Source: Mangrovibacterium sp041596335
GTDB taxonomy: Bacteria > Bacteroidota > Bacteroidia > Bacteroidales > Prolixibacteraceae
Length of the DNA stretch: 64,000 nucleotides
Assembly: GCF_041596335.1 (NCBI RefSeq)
Contig: NZ_JBFHIT010000009.1
Coordinates: 1-64,000, forward strand
Reading direction: 5' to 3'
Notes under the pieces: model-generated
Databases searched by the model: none
What the model saw: the letters and a program-made list of their open reading frames with translations, nothing else
Told to the model about the DNA's origin: nothing
Shown here: positions 7,555-15,925 of the stretch, piece by piece
Position numbering within the stretch: position 1 is the first letter of the stretch
Layout: the number at the start of each line of letters is the position of its first letter
Translations under genes and position numbers: made by a program

Positions 7555-9171
7555 ATGAATAAGAGTTGGAGAATGAGATTTATTGCAAGCGCGTTGTTTG
7601 CAGTAATTGTTTTTGGTGGTGTTTTTACGGTGCAGGCGCAAGATGTTCAGTCTGAGATGATCAAATTCGGCCGATTACTTCGTCTGATTGATACGTATTA
7701 TGTCGATACTGCCAATGTGAATAAATTGACCGAAGATGCGATTGTAAACGTTCTTTCCAAGTTAGATCCGCACTCCGTTTATATTTCAAAAGAAGAAGTT
7801 GAAAAAATGAATGAACCGCTCGTTGGAAGTTTCGAAGGGATCGGTATTTCATTTAATATTTTCAGAGATACATTGTTGGTTGTGACTACGATTCCCGGGG
7901 GGCCGTCAGAGAAAGTCGGGTTGATGCCGGGTGACCGAATCATGGTGGTCGATGGAAAACCTGTTGCCGGAATCGGACTAAAAAACAGTGATGTGATGGA
8001 TATGCTTCGGGGAGACAAAGGTACCAAAGTGGATCTTGGAATTCAACGAAAGCGTAATTCGGAGTTGCTTGACTTTACAATTATCCGGGATAAAATACCA
8101 ATTTATAGTGTCGATGCTTCATATATGTTGAACGATGAAACCGGATACATTAAAATTAACCGGTTCGCGGCAACAACAACTGAAGAGTTTTTAACGGCCA
8201 TGAATGAGCTGAAGCAGAATTCCGGATTGAAAAACATGGTTCTTGACTTGCGTGGAAATGGTGGGGGGTACCTGAAAGCAGCAATTGAGTTGGCAGATCA
8301 GTTTTTACCCAACGACAAGCTGGTTGTTTATACAGAGGGAAACAATGAACGTCGGAAAGAATACAAATCAACCGGAATCGGAGAGTTCGAAAATGGTCGT
8401 CTGGTGGTGCTGATTGATGAAGGTTCGGCATCAGCTAGTGAAATTGTCTCCGGAGCGGTTCAGGATTGGGACCGAGGCATTGTTATCGGACGACGTTCGT
8501 TTGGTAAAGGGCTCGTTCAGCAACCGTTCCCACTAACCGATGGCTCAATCGTGCGTTTGACAACAGCCCATTATTATACACCTAGCGGTCGTTGTATTCA
8601 GAAACCTTACGATGATGGTTTGAAAGCTTACCAACAGGATTATTTAACCCGTTTCGAAAATGGAGAACTGTTTTCCGCAGATAGTATTCATTTCGATGAG
8701 GATCAGGTCTATTCTACTTTAACCAATAAGCGAGTGGTTTATGGTGGAGGTGGTATCATGCCCGACATTTTTGTTCCTCTCGATACGTCAGCTAATTATG
8801 TCTTTTACAATTTGCTTGTTCGGCGAAACATTTTAAACACAGCTGTACTGTCTTATTTAGATAATAACCGAACTAAAATCCGGAAAAAATACAACGATTT
8901 TTCAGCCTACAATGAAGATTTCGCGATTGCTGATGATTTTGTTGACCAAATGGTTGCCGAGGCTCAAAGTGAGAAAATTGAAATGACAGAAGAGGGAGAA
9001 GTATTTGCCCGGCCGCTGCTCAAGAAGCAAGCAAAAGCTTTAATCGCCCGGGATATATTTGGTCCGGGATATTATTATCAGGTTGTAAATAAGGACGAAA
9101 AAATCATTCAAAAAGCGATTGAAGTATTCGGGAATGCCGCGGAATACCAAAAGCTTTTGGTAGCAAAGTAA
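7555..9171 (+). CDS. C-terminal processing peptidase (S41 family, CtpA/Prc type)
   Basis: The 538-residue protease has an N-terminal signal peptide ending at VQAQ, an S41 N-terminal helical domain (LLRLIDTYYVD), a PDZ domain at about 95-175 that binds substrate C-termini, and the S41 catalytic core. The nucleophile is Ser293 in GSASASEI and the general base Lys318 in RSFGKGLVQ, 25 residues apart as in plant CtpA and E. coli Prc. It would trim or degrade periplasmic proteins from their C-termini. A GGAGG sequence lies 10 bases before the ATG, an unusually strong ribosome binding site for this phylum. pnuC follows after four bases, probably co-transcribed. Confidence 0.9.
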   Translation: MNKSWRMRFIASALFAVIVFGGVFTVQAQDVQSEMIKFGRLLRLIDTYYVDTANVNKLTEDAIVNVLSKLDPHSVYISKEEVEKMNEPLVGSFEGIGISFNIFRDTLLVVTTIPGGPSEKVGLMPGDRIMVVDGKPVAGIGLKNSDVMDMLRGDKGTKVDLGIQRKRNSELLDFTIIRDKIPIYSVDASYMLNDETGYIKINRFAATTTEEFLTAMNELKQNSGLKNMVLDLRGNGGGYLKAAIELADQFLPNDKLVVYTEGNNERRKEYKSTGIGEFENGRLVVLIDEGSASASEIVSGAVQDWDRGIVIGRRSFGKGLVQQPFPLTDGSIVRLTTAHYYTPSGRCIQKPYDDGLKAYQQDYLTRFENGELFSADSIHFDEDQVYSTLTNKRVVYGGGGIMPDIFVPLDTSANYVFYNLLVRRNILNTAVLSYLDNNRTKIRKKYNDFSAYNEDFAIADDFVDQMVAEAQSEKIEMTEEGEVFARPLLKKQAKALIARDIFGPGYYYQVVNKDEKIIQKAIEVFGNAAEYQKLLVAK

Positions 9172-9175
9172 ACTA

Positions 9176-9793
9176 ATGTTTGATTCGATGATAAGTTGGC
9201 TAATGGCCAATTGGATTGAAGTTACTGGAGCCCTGCTTGGGCTCATTTACATCTTTCTTTCAATAAAGCAGAACATATTGACCTGGCCTGTAGGCTTGCT
9301 GACCTCGGCGCTTTACGTTTATGTGTTTTGTATCGCTAAGTTTTATGCCGACATGGCCTTGCAGGTTTATTATGTGCTGGTGAGTCTTTATGGTTGGTAT
9401 ATTTGGCTCAAAGGGAGTGCTAATAACAGCAAACTCATGGTAAGTGAAACACCACGAAACCTATGGCTTTGGTTAACCTTTGCCAGCGTTGTATGCTTCG
9501 TTTTTATTGAGTTTATTCTAACAAACTATACCGATTCACCTATTCCAATGGGCGATGCCTTGACAACTGCATTGAGCTTGGTGGCAACCTGGATGCTCGC
9601 CCGAAAATATTTGGAACATTGGCTGGTCTGGATTTTTGTCGATTTCTTTTCCGCTGTTTTGTACGCGATTAAAGGGTTGTGGCCAACAACAATTCTGTTT
9701 GTTGTTTATACCGTAATGGCTGTTTTAGGATACTTGAAGTGGAAAAATGAATTGAATGAACCGAGACTTCAAACTGTTAAGACTGTGAAATGA
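9176..9793 (+). CDS. pnuC: Nicotinamide riboside transporter PnuC
   Basis: The 205-residue membrane protein shows about seven hydrophobic helices and the PnuC signature with conserved Trp residues, for example SIKQNILTWPVG and SLYGWYIW. PnuC proteins let nicotinamide riboside diffuse into the cell, where it is trapped by phosphorylation. Its stop overlaps the start of the next gene, a NadR-type kinase, by four bases (ATGA). That coupling supports nicotinamide riboside rather than thiamine as substrate. Confidence 0.9.
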   Translation: MFDSMISWLMANWIEVTGALLGLIYIFLSIKQNILTWPVGLLTSALYVYVFCIAKFYADMALQVYYVLVSLYGWYIWLKGSANNSKLMVSETPRNLWLWLTFASVVCFVFIEFILTNYTDSPIPMGDALTTALSLVATWMLARKYLEHWLVWIFVDFFSAVLYAIKGLWPTTILFVVYTVMAVLGYLKWKNELNEPRLQTVKTVK

Positions 9794-10308
9794 AAAAAAT
9801 TATTGTCTTAACTGGTCCTGAATCGACTGCAAAAAGTACGCTTTCGAAACAGTTGGCCGATCATTTTCAAGGCACTCGTTTTCCTGAGTATGCACGGTCA
9901 TATCTTGAGGGTAAATCGTCTGCATATTGCTACCATGACGTAGAAACGATTGCAAAAGGACAGATTCAACAATATGAGAACGCGCTTGTTTCTGAAGGGG
10001 AATTCGTTTTTCTTGACACCTGGCTGATTGTAACGATGGTCTGGTTTGAATGGGCTTACGGGAAAAAGCCTGCATGGCTTCAGAACGCGCTTATTGACTA
10101 TCCGATCCATCTGTATCTTCTCTGTAAACCAGATATTCCGTGGGAGCCAGATCCGCTTCGGGAACATGGTGGCGAAGAGCGCCAAAAGTTGTACAATGTC
10201 TATCGTCAGGAATTGTTGGAGCTCGGTTTGCCTTTCGTTGAAGTTGAAGGGGAGGGCGAAAGCCGTTTGCAGGCTGCAATTGAGGCGATAATTAATTTTT
10301 CCTTCTAA
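9790..10308 (+). CDS. NadR-like ribosylnicotinamide kinase
   Basis: The 172-residue P-loop protein corresponds to the kinase domain of NadR, which phosphorylates nicotinamide riboside to NMN. The Walker A motif GPESTAKST spans residues 9-17, followed by FPEYARSYLE, the DTW motif in FLDTWLIV and the lid segment PWEPDPLREHG. It lacks the N-terminal HTH and adenylyltransferase domains of enterobacterial NadR. The four-base overlap with pnuC indicates translational coupling of uptake and trapping. Confidence 0.88.
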   Translation: MKKIIVLTGPESTAKSTLSKQLADHFQGTRFPEYARSYLEGKSSAYCYHDVETIAKGQIQQYENALVSEGEFVFLDTWLIVTMVWFEWAYGKKPAWLQNALIDYPIHLYLLCKPDIPWEPDPLREHGGEERQKLYNVYRQELLELGLPFVEVEGEGESRLQAAIEAIINFSF

Positions 10309-10437
10309 CTTTTGGTGACTCGGATATTTGGTATTCAATAGGAAAAAGAAGACTTTTGTCAGGAAGCTTTTGAACATTTAAATAGCTTTCGGAGCAAAGG
10401 TAATTCGACAAATTTATTAAACTTTCAAATTGAGATC

Positions 10438-11376
10438 ATGAAAATTGCATCTGATGTGCTTCAGCTTATCGGGAACACTCCACTCGTAAAATTAAACCGT
10501 CTTAGCGAAGGGTGTTATGCTCATGTATATGTGAAATTAGAGTCGCAAAACCCCGGAGGATCTGTCAAGGATCGTTTATCACTGGCGATGATCCAGGCAG
10601 CTGAAGAAAAAGAAATCATCAATTCAAAAACAGTTATAATTGAACCTACGAGTGGAAATACCGGAATTGGTTTGGCTATGGTTTGTGCTGTACGAGGCTA
10701 TCAATTGAAAATAGTTATGCCAGAAAGCGTTTCAGTTGAACGTAGAATGATTTTGAAAGCATATGGTGCTGACTTGATATTAACCTCGGCTAAGGGAGGA
10801 ATGAAAGAAGCGATTGCCAAAACTGAAGAACTGGCCAATTCAATCGAAAACTCCTTTATCCCGATGCAATTCGAAAATCAGGCAAACGCTGAAATGCACC
10901 GAAGAACCACCGCACAGGAGATCTGGAATGATACGGATGGAAGAGTCGACCTTTTTGTCGCAGGCGCCGGAACTGGAGGAACAATTACCGGCGTATCGGA
11001 AGCATTAAAAGAGCTGAAGCCGTCGGTTTATACTGTTGTGGTTGAACCCGACAATTCTGCCGTGCTTTCGGGAGAATCTCCCGGTTCACATAAAATTCAG
11101 GGTATTGGCCCTGGTTTCATTCCGGGAGTTCTGAACACCAAATCGTACAACGAGGTGTTTCGGGTTGACGATGAATCTGCTTTTGAAACAGCCAGAGCTT
11201 TGGCTATTCAAGAGGGTATTTTGTGTGGAATATCATCCGGAGCAAATGTTTACGCGGCACTGCAAATTGCGAGAAGAAAAGAAAACAAAGATAAGCACCT
11301 GGTTGTCATAGTATGTGATACAGGAGAACGATATTTAAGTACAACCCTTTTTAATGACGAGAAATATGCAATCTGA
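10438..11376 (+). CDS. cysK: Cysteine synthase (O-acetylserine sulfhydrylase)
   Basis: The 312-residue fold-type II PLP enzyme makes L-cysteine from O-acetylserine and sulfide. The PLP lysine is Lys44 in NPGGSVKDR; the substrate loop TSGNTGIGLA and the phosphate-binding AGAGTGGTITG follow, and the C-terminal SSGAN binds the PLP ring nitrogen. The protein has the normal length of the CysK/CysM group. Its end overlaps the start of a serine acetyltransferase gene by up to 23 bases, so both steps of cysteine synthesis are one operon. Confidence 0.93.
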   Translation: MKIASDVLQLIGNTPLVKLNRLSEGCYAHVYVKLESQNPGGSVKDRLSLAMIQAAEEKEIINSKTVIIEPTSGNTGIGLAMVCAVRGYQLKIVMPESVSVERRMILKAYGADLILTSAKGGMKEAIAKTEELANSIENSFIPMQFENQANAEMHRRTTAQEIWNDTDGRVDLFVAGAGTGGTITGVSEALKELKPSVYTVVVEPDNSAVLSGESPGSHKIQGIGPGFIPGVLNTKSYNEVFRVDDESAFETARALAIQEGILCGISSGANVYAALQIARRKENKDKHLVVIVCDTGERYLSTTLFNDEKYAI

Positions 11377-12295
11377 TAATTCTATTTTATCCAAAATAAA
11401 CCAGACGGTTGAATTGTTGGCAGACCAGAATTCGTATAATACGGTTTGCCGGGAACACCGACTAGGTGAGCCGCTTCCTTCATCCGAAAAACTGGGTACC
11501 ATCGTCAATATGGTTCGGGAGATTCTTTTTCCCGGTTTCTTCGGAAATACTAGTTTACGGACAAATACTGTTCGCCACTACATGGGCGTGTATTTAGACG
11601 AGCTGTTTTCATTGCTGTCCGAACAAATTATGGCCGGTTTGTGCTTTGAATGTGAGGACCGTAAAAAAGTAGATTTTAAAGAACAAGAACGTTATGCGCA
11701 GAGCCTGGCAGCCGATTTTATAGCTTTTCTACCTGAAATAAGGCGAATGCTGGTGTCTGATGTCGAAGCTGCATTTGTGGGTGATCCGGCTGCTAAGAGC
11801 CGTGGCGAGGTGATCTATTGTTACCCGGCTGTGCGGGCTATATCGAACTACCGCATAGCTCACCGTTTGATGCAATTAGGTGTGCCTCTAATTCCGCGAA
11901 TTATCGCAGAGATGGCTCATTCTGAAACCGGAATCGATATTCATCCCAAGGCGGAAATCGGCGAATCGTTTACAATCGACCACGGTACTGGAGTCGTAAT
12001 TGGTTCAACCTGTATTATTGGTAACAATGTGAAACTATACCAAGGTGTTACCTTGGGGGCGAAGAGCTTTCCGCTCGACGAGAAAGGGAACCCAATCAAA
12101 GGAGTTCCACGTCACCCAATTGTCGAAGACAATGTAATTATTTACGCTCAGGCCACAATTCTCGGGCGGATTCGAATTGGGCACGATTCGGTGATCGGTG
12201 GGAACGTTTGGGTAACCAACAATGTTTCTCCCTATTCAAAAGTACTTCAATTTAAAGCAAGAGAAAGCTCTTTTAACGACGGAGCCGGAATTTAA
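11354..12295 (+). CDS. cysE: Serine O-acetyltransferase
   Basis: The 313-residue enzyme acetylates L-serine with acetyl-CoA to give the substrate of the preceding cysK product. An all-helical N-terminal half (about 1-185) is followed by left-handed beta-helix hexapeptide repeats (GIDIHPKAEIGE, IDHGTGVVIGSTCIIG, GRIRIGHDSVIGG). The last residues are NDGAGI; a C-terminal Ile is what CysE proteins insert into the CysK active site to form the cysteine synthase complex. Two in-frame starts are possible, 11354 and 11366 (MQSDNS), both inside cysK. Confidence 0.9.
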   Translation: MTRNMQSDNSILSKINQTVELLADQNSYNTVCREHRLGEPLPSSEKLGTIVNMVREILFPGFFGNTSLRTNTVRHYMGVYLDELFSLLSEQIMAGLCFECEDRKKVDFKEQERYAQSLAADFIAFLPEIRRMLVSDVEAAFVGDPAAKSRGEVIYCYPAVRAISNYRIAHRLMQLGVPLIPRIIAEMAHSETGIDIHPKAEIGESFTIDHGTGVVIGSTCIIGNNVKLYQGVTLGAKSFPLDEKGNPIKGVPRHPIVEDNVIIYAQATILGRIRIGHDSVIGGNVWVTNNVSPYSKVLQFKARESSFNDGAGI

Positions 12296-12308
12296 CACGA
12301 TTCAAATA

Positions 12309-13448
12309 ATGATTGAAAATTATCAGATGGTTGCAACAACCTATGCCGGATTGGAAAATGTTTTGGCAGAGGAGTTGATGAATTTACAAGCCGATGATGT
12401 GCAGCCAGCCCGACGTGCTGTTTATTTTACAGGCGATTTAGAAATGCTATATCGGGCGAATTATTCGTTACGTACGGCATTAAAGGTGTTGGTCAATATC
12501 CGTGATTTTAAAATTTTGAGGGTAGATGATTTATACCATCAGGCATTAAAAATTAAATGGGAGGAGTTGTTCGATTCCAATAAAACTTTCGCTGTTCAAA
12601 GTGTTGTTTTTAGCGATCTTTTTAATAACTCCATGTTCGCGTCGTTAAAATTGAAGGATGCTATTGTGGATCGTTTTCGGAAATCCGGAAACAGTCGCCC
12701 ATCTGTCGATACACGGAATCCACAGGTTGTTGTTAATTTACACATTGCGAACAATACCTGCACCATTTCATTGGATAGCAGTGGCGAATCGTTGCACAAA
12801 CGCGGCTATCGCACCGGGCGGCACGAAGCCCCGATTAGTGAAGTTTTGGCAGCAGGTATGTTAAAACTCTGTGGTTGGAAAGCTGATGAGTCGTTAACCG
12901 ATCCGATGTGTGGTTCCGGAACAATTGTAATTGAAGCTGCTATGATGGCAAAGAACATTTTGCCTGGCGAAATTGGGCGTAGCTATGCTTTCCAGAATTG
13001 GAAAAACTATAAACCACAGCTACTAGAACAACTGAAACAAACGACGGATCATCGGGACGTTGATTTTAAAATCTACGGTTCGGATATCGACCGGCGAAAT
13101 ATTGACACAGCTTCGAAGCATGTTGAGAAAGCACAGGTTGATGAGATTGTATATTTGAAAGTAGCTGATTTTAAAACACTGGAAAGACGAGCGGATTCTG
13201 ATTTATTAATTTTTAATCCACCGTATGGAGAGCGAATTGAAACAGGTGATGAAGCTTTCTACGGAATGATTGGAGAGCGACTAAAGCATCATTATCAGAA
13301 CGCCGAGGTTTGGTTAATCAGTACAGGTGCCTGTCTTAAATCAATCGGTTTAAGACCAGCTAAAAAGATTCCTTTGTTCAACGGATCAATTGATTGTAGC
13401 TTTCGGAAATACGAGATGTACCGAGGTTCAAGAAAAGGAAATGATTAG
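12309..13448 (+). CDS. THUMP-domain rRNA guanine-N2 methyltransferase (RlmL N-terminal type)
   Basis: The 379-residue protein starts at ATG 12309 with IENYQMVATTYAGLENVLAEEL, the usual N-terminus of the family. The THUMP RNA-binding domain covers about 40-155, followed by RGYRTGRHEAPISEVLAAGM and a Rossmann methyltransferase domain with the SAM motif DPMCGSGTI and the catalytic NPPYGER. It corresponds to the m2G2445-forming half of E. coli RlmL, without the RlmK half. The frame is open upstream to 12222 but that overlaps the acetyltransferase gene and lacks family similarity. Target position in 23S rRNA is inferred from family. Confidence 0.87.
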   Translation: MIENYQMVATTYAGLENVLAEELMNLQADDVQPARRAVYFTGDLEMLYRANYSLRTALKVLVNIRDFKILRVDDLYHQALKIKWEELFDSNKTFAVQSVVFSDLFNNSMFASLKLKDAIVDRFRKSGNSRPSVDTRNPQVVVNLHIANNTCTISLDSSGESLHKRGYRTGRHEAPISEVLAAGMLKLCGWKADESLTDPMCGSGTIVIEAAMMAKNILPGEIGRSYAFQNWKNYKPQLLEQLKQTTDHRDVDFKIYGSDIDRRNIDTASKHVEKAQVDEIVYLKVADFKTLERRADSDLLIFNPPYGERIETGDEAFYGMIGERLKHHYQNAEVWLISTGACLKSIGLRPAKKIPLFNGSIDCSFRKYEMYRGSRKGND

Positions 13449-13845
13449 ACTTTAAGTCAATTTTTAAGGTGTCAGAATATCGATTCACTTCAATTAATTT
13501 TGGAGTGAATTTTTTTTGTCCCATCAGAATGGATACATTTTCCGGAACGGGCAGGGGGGGATGGCAGGAAAACGAGAAACTTATGGCGCGTTGAACCATT
13601 TGTTGGGGTGGAAAAACAACTTGAGCCCGGATAAGTCCGGGCTCAAGTATAACCATTATATGAAAACTAATATTTGCGAAGGTGAGGTATTCAGAATGGA
13701 AGGTTGAACGGATAAGGATATTTAAAGGAACTTCACATTCAATACCGAAAGATTTGCTGTGATAAAACTAAGCTGGAAAATTTGAACAAGGAACTAAGGA
13801 ATGCCAGTTTTACCGCTGAATCTTTATTGCTAACTATTTGTAATT
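13449..13845. other. Convergent intergenic region
   Basis: The only clear structure is the perfect hairpin at 13621-13646. The rest contains short spurious frames but nothing with gene character. Confidence 0.5.
13621..13646 (-). terminator. Hairpin terminator, best for the leftward gene
   Basis: TTGAGCCCGGA (13621-13631) and TCCGGGCTCAA (13636-13646) form a perfect 11-bp stem with a TAAG loop. On the minus strand the stem is followed by GTTGTTTTTCC, a U-rich tail, so it fits the leftward transcript ending at 13846 best; the rightward tail is not T-rich. Confidence 0.7.
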
Positions 13846-15372
13846 CTATTCAATATCTGTCAATTTTCGAAGTATTGCTGATGCTTTTTCACTGTAGTAA
13901 CCATTGTTCTCAGCAATTCTCTGGAACTGTTTATAAGCTTTTCGTTTGTTTTCGTTTCGCAGATAGCACAGCGCACCATACCATTCTGCTTGCTCGACAA
14001 ACAGGTTATTTTGAGCCCTGATTACTTGGTTGTATGATATTATTGCCTCATCGTATTGTTCTAACTCCATGTAAGCCATGCCTCGGTAGAAATTACCGAC
14101 CGGGTTTGTTGCATCTGTTTTGAGAATATCATCAAATAACTGCACTGCTTCTGAATATTCAGATTGATTGTACTTGTGCAGCGCTAAGCTAACTTTACTA
14201 TCCAGGCTGCTGTCATTCGATCGGAAAATCCCTGTCGCTTCATAAGGGCGGAAAAATTCGCTGTACACTTCTCCCTCGCTGCCAATGTTATGCTTGTTCC
14301 ACAAACTACTAATACCGATGAAGAGTACAAGCGAGGCGGCTATTGATACCGTGGCAATTCGTGTTATTGGTATACGGGCGATCAAGGATCGTTCTTTAGG
14401 TTTACCTTTAACAGACACTTTTCTTATTTTATCCAATTTGTCACGCAGATCCATCACGTCTCGTTCCAGTAGGGCCGAATCAATCTCCTTGTAGAGTTCC
14501 ATTTCGGCAACTAAATCCGGGTTGTTTGTAAGCTCCGATTCGAAAGATCTTAACTCGTCTTCAGAAAGCTCCAGATTCAGGAATTGATCAATTTCCTCAA
14601 TTTTTCGCGATGTAGACGATTCTGTCTGTTGGATAGCACGTAAATTGGCTCTTAAATCCATAATGTCGGTCTCTGCAATAGCCAGGTCAACCTCTTTGAA
14701 AAGCCCAATGTCGTTCATTAATCCCTTATTAAAAGCTAGTTCTGCTTCGAGGTCAGCCAGGCGTTCCGGATCGAATTCCTGATTGATGTACTGATCAATC
14801 TCTTTCGAACTGAACTCATGTGCGGGCAGATTGCTTGCAATATGCTGAAGATTAGCTCGTAAGTCTGCAATCTCTTTTTCCGACATTGCTTCCTGAACTT
14901 CTGCAAATATTGCCTCGTCGAAAGGGCTAAGGTCAAATTCCTCGTCTGAAGAATTTTTTTCTTCAAATTGTTCTCTGTAGTACTGATGAATGTTTTCTTT
15001 TTCAGCGGTTTTATGCTGGAATAAATGAAGTTTGGGTAAACTTTTTCCGAAGCTAATAATATCGCTGATACTGACCGGTGACTTAAATTCTTTGAAAGAT
15101 GACAAGTTTTCTGACAAATCAAAGCTGAATTCCTGATTTTCGGCAACAACCAAGTCTTCGGACTCCTGTTGCATCATTGCTTGCAGGTTATTTCTAAGCT
15201 CTTGGATGTCGACTTCTGAAACAGCTGCTTCAATTTCTTTATGGAGCTGCAGGTCTTCTTCAATCTCCGGGGTGATTGCTTTTTCTGCATTGAATTCCCT
15301 TAACTCGTCGCCGGTCAACTCCTGGCTAAGGTATTTGTCAATGTATTCGGTTATGTTTGATTTGCGTATCAT
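13846..15372 (-). CDS. Membrane protein with four anti-sigma-like repeat units and C-terminal TPRs
   Basis: The 508-residue protein has an unusual layout. Four related units of 50-60 residues lie at about 8-66, 127-178 (degenerate), 190-248 and 259-317. Each has a leading helix such as IDQFLNLELSEDELRSFE and a final helix such as DVMDLRDKLDKI. The pattern resembles the zinc-less N-terminal domain of Bacteroidota anti-sigma factors. One membrane helix follows (about 338-357), preceded by Lys/Arg residues, so the repeats should be cytoplasmic. TPR-like helices (about 393-500) would be periplasmic. An ECF sigma gene and a TPR-CHAT gene lie next door. Function is not established; sigma binding is inference. 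Confidence 0.65.
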   Translation of the reverse strand: MIRKSNITEYIDKYLSQELTGDELREFNAEKAITPEIEEDLQLHKEIEAAVSEVDIQELRNNLQAMMQQESEDLVVAENQEFSFDLSENLSSFKEFKSPVSISDIISFGKSLPKLHLFQHKTAEKENIHQYYREQFEEKNSSDEEFDLSPFDEAIFAEVQEAMSEKEIADLRANLQHIASNLPAHEFSSKEIDQYINQEFDPERLADLEAELAFNKGLMNDIGLFKEVDLAIAETDIMDLRANLRAIQQTESSTSRKIEEIDQFLNLELSEDELRSFESELTNNPDLVAEMELYKEIDSALLERDVMDLRDKLDKIRKVSVKGKPKERSLIARIPITRIATVSIAASLVLFIGISSLWNKHNIGSEGEVYSEFFRPYEATGIFRSNDSSLDSKVSLALHKYNQSEYSEAVQLFDDILKTDATNPVGNFYRGMAYMELEQYDEAIISYNQVIRAQNNLFVEQAEWYGALCYLRNENKRKAYKQFQRIAENNGYYSEKASAILRKLTDIE

Positions 15373-15689
15373 CTTTCCTTATTTTTTCTTATTTAAGCAC
15401 ACAAAGAACAGTTCACAATTATTTATTGAATGCATTCAGTTGAATTTACTAAACAGTATTGAAAATTATGATTTTCACAAGGCCTGTTTATTCAAGCTGA
15501 TTTCAATAAAATATTCAAAAAATAATCTACAACTAATCGGGGTGATAATTATCGTCAATTGGATTGTTTGCTCTTTTGATCTGACATTTATTTCTTAAAC
15601 GATCTAATGTGTTTATCTATTAGATGTTTTAATCATCAATAAAAGAGTTTGTTGCGTTGCGTTTTTTGACGATAGTTAAAATCTTTTGA
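15373..15689. other. Intergenic region between the repeat protein and the small peptide gene
   Basis: The stretch is AT-rich. It holds a weak inverted repeat, ATCTAAT (15602-15608) with ATTAGAT (15619-15625), downstream of the peptide gene, but no T-tract and no gene that I can support. Confidence 0.4.
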
Positions 15690-15821
15690 CTATTCTAAAT
15701 CTTCTACGTAGATGTCCATGTCGCGACTGATTCCGCCTTTTACTTCGTTTAATTCTTCTTTTGTTAATAACTCGAATGAATCAAAAATGTTTTTTTGGTT
15801 GTTAGCAGATAAAGTTTTCAT
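15690..15821 (-). CDS. Small Gly-Gly leader peptide (putative natural-product or secreted-peptide precursor)
   Basis: A 43-residue frame runs from ATG 15821 to TAG at 15690. Residues 1-17 are MKTLSANNQKNIFDSFE. The next stretch, LLTKEELNEVKGG (18-30), is a typical double-glycine leader helix, as in the GG-Bacteroidales precursor families. The remaining 13 residues, ISRDMDIYVEDLE, form a short acidic core with no Cys, Ser-rich or Thr-rich modification pattern. In known systems a C39 peptidase-transporter cleaves after GG; none is in the window. The gene is divergent from the CHAT protease gene, 104 bases away. The translation and motif are direct; the function is unknown. Confidence 0.72.
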   Translation of the reverse strand: MKTLSANNQKNIFDSFELLTKEELNEVKGGISRDMDIYVEDLE

Positions 15822-15925
15822 TACTTTTAAATTTAAATGGTTACTGATTAAAATTCCTTAAATATCCTTGTTCGATGTTTTATTCGAAAAACGGTGAAAA
15901 GGTAACCCCCGGAAAAAGAGAAAAA

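Noticed and set aside
9898..10377. 159-codon minus-strand frame over the nadR-like kinase gene
   Set aside because: It is a mirror of the pnuC-nadR reading frame with no recognisable motifs.
12222..12308. Longer start for the THUMP methyltransferase gene
   Set aside because: It would overlap the acetyltransferase gene by 74 bases and adds sequence unlike the family; ATG 12309 gives the family N-terminus.
15602..15625. Terminator for the peptide gene
   Set aside because: The stem is only 7 bp of AT-rich sequence with a 10-base loop and no T-tract; not enough to claim.
15875..15925. Upstream ATG for the CHAT protease
   Set aside because: It would put 17 charged residues before a good signal peptide; the second ATG at 15926 is more plausible.
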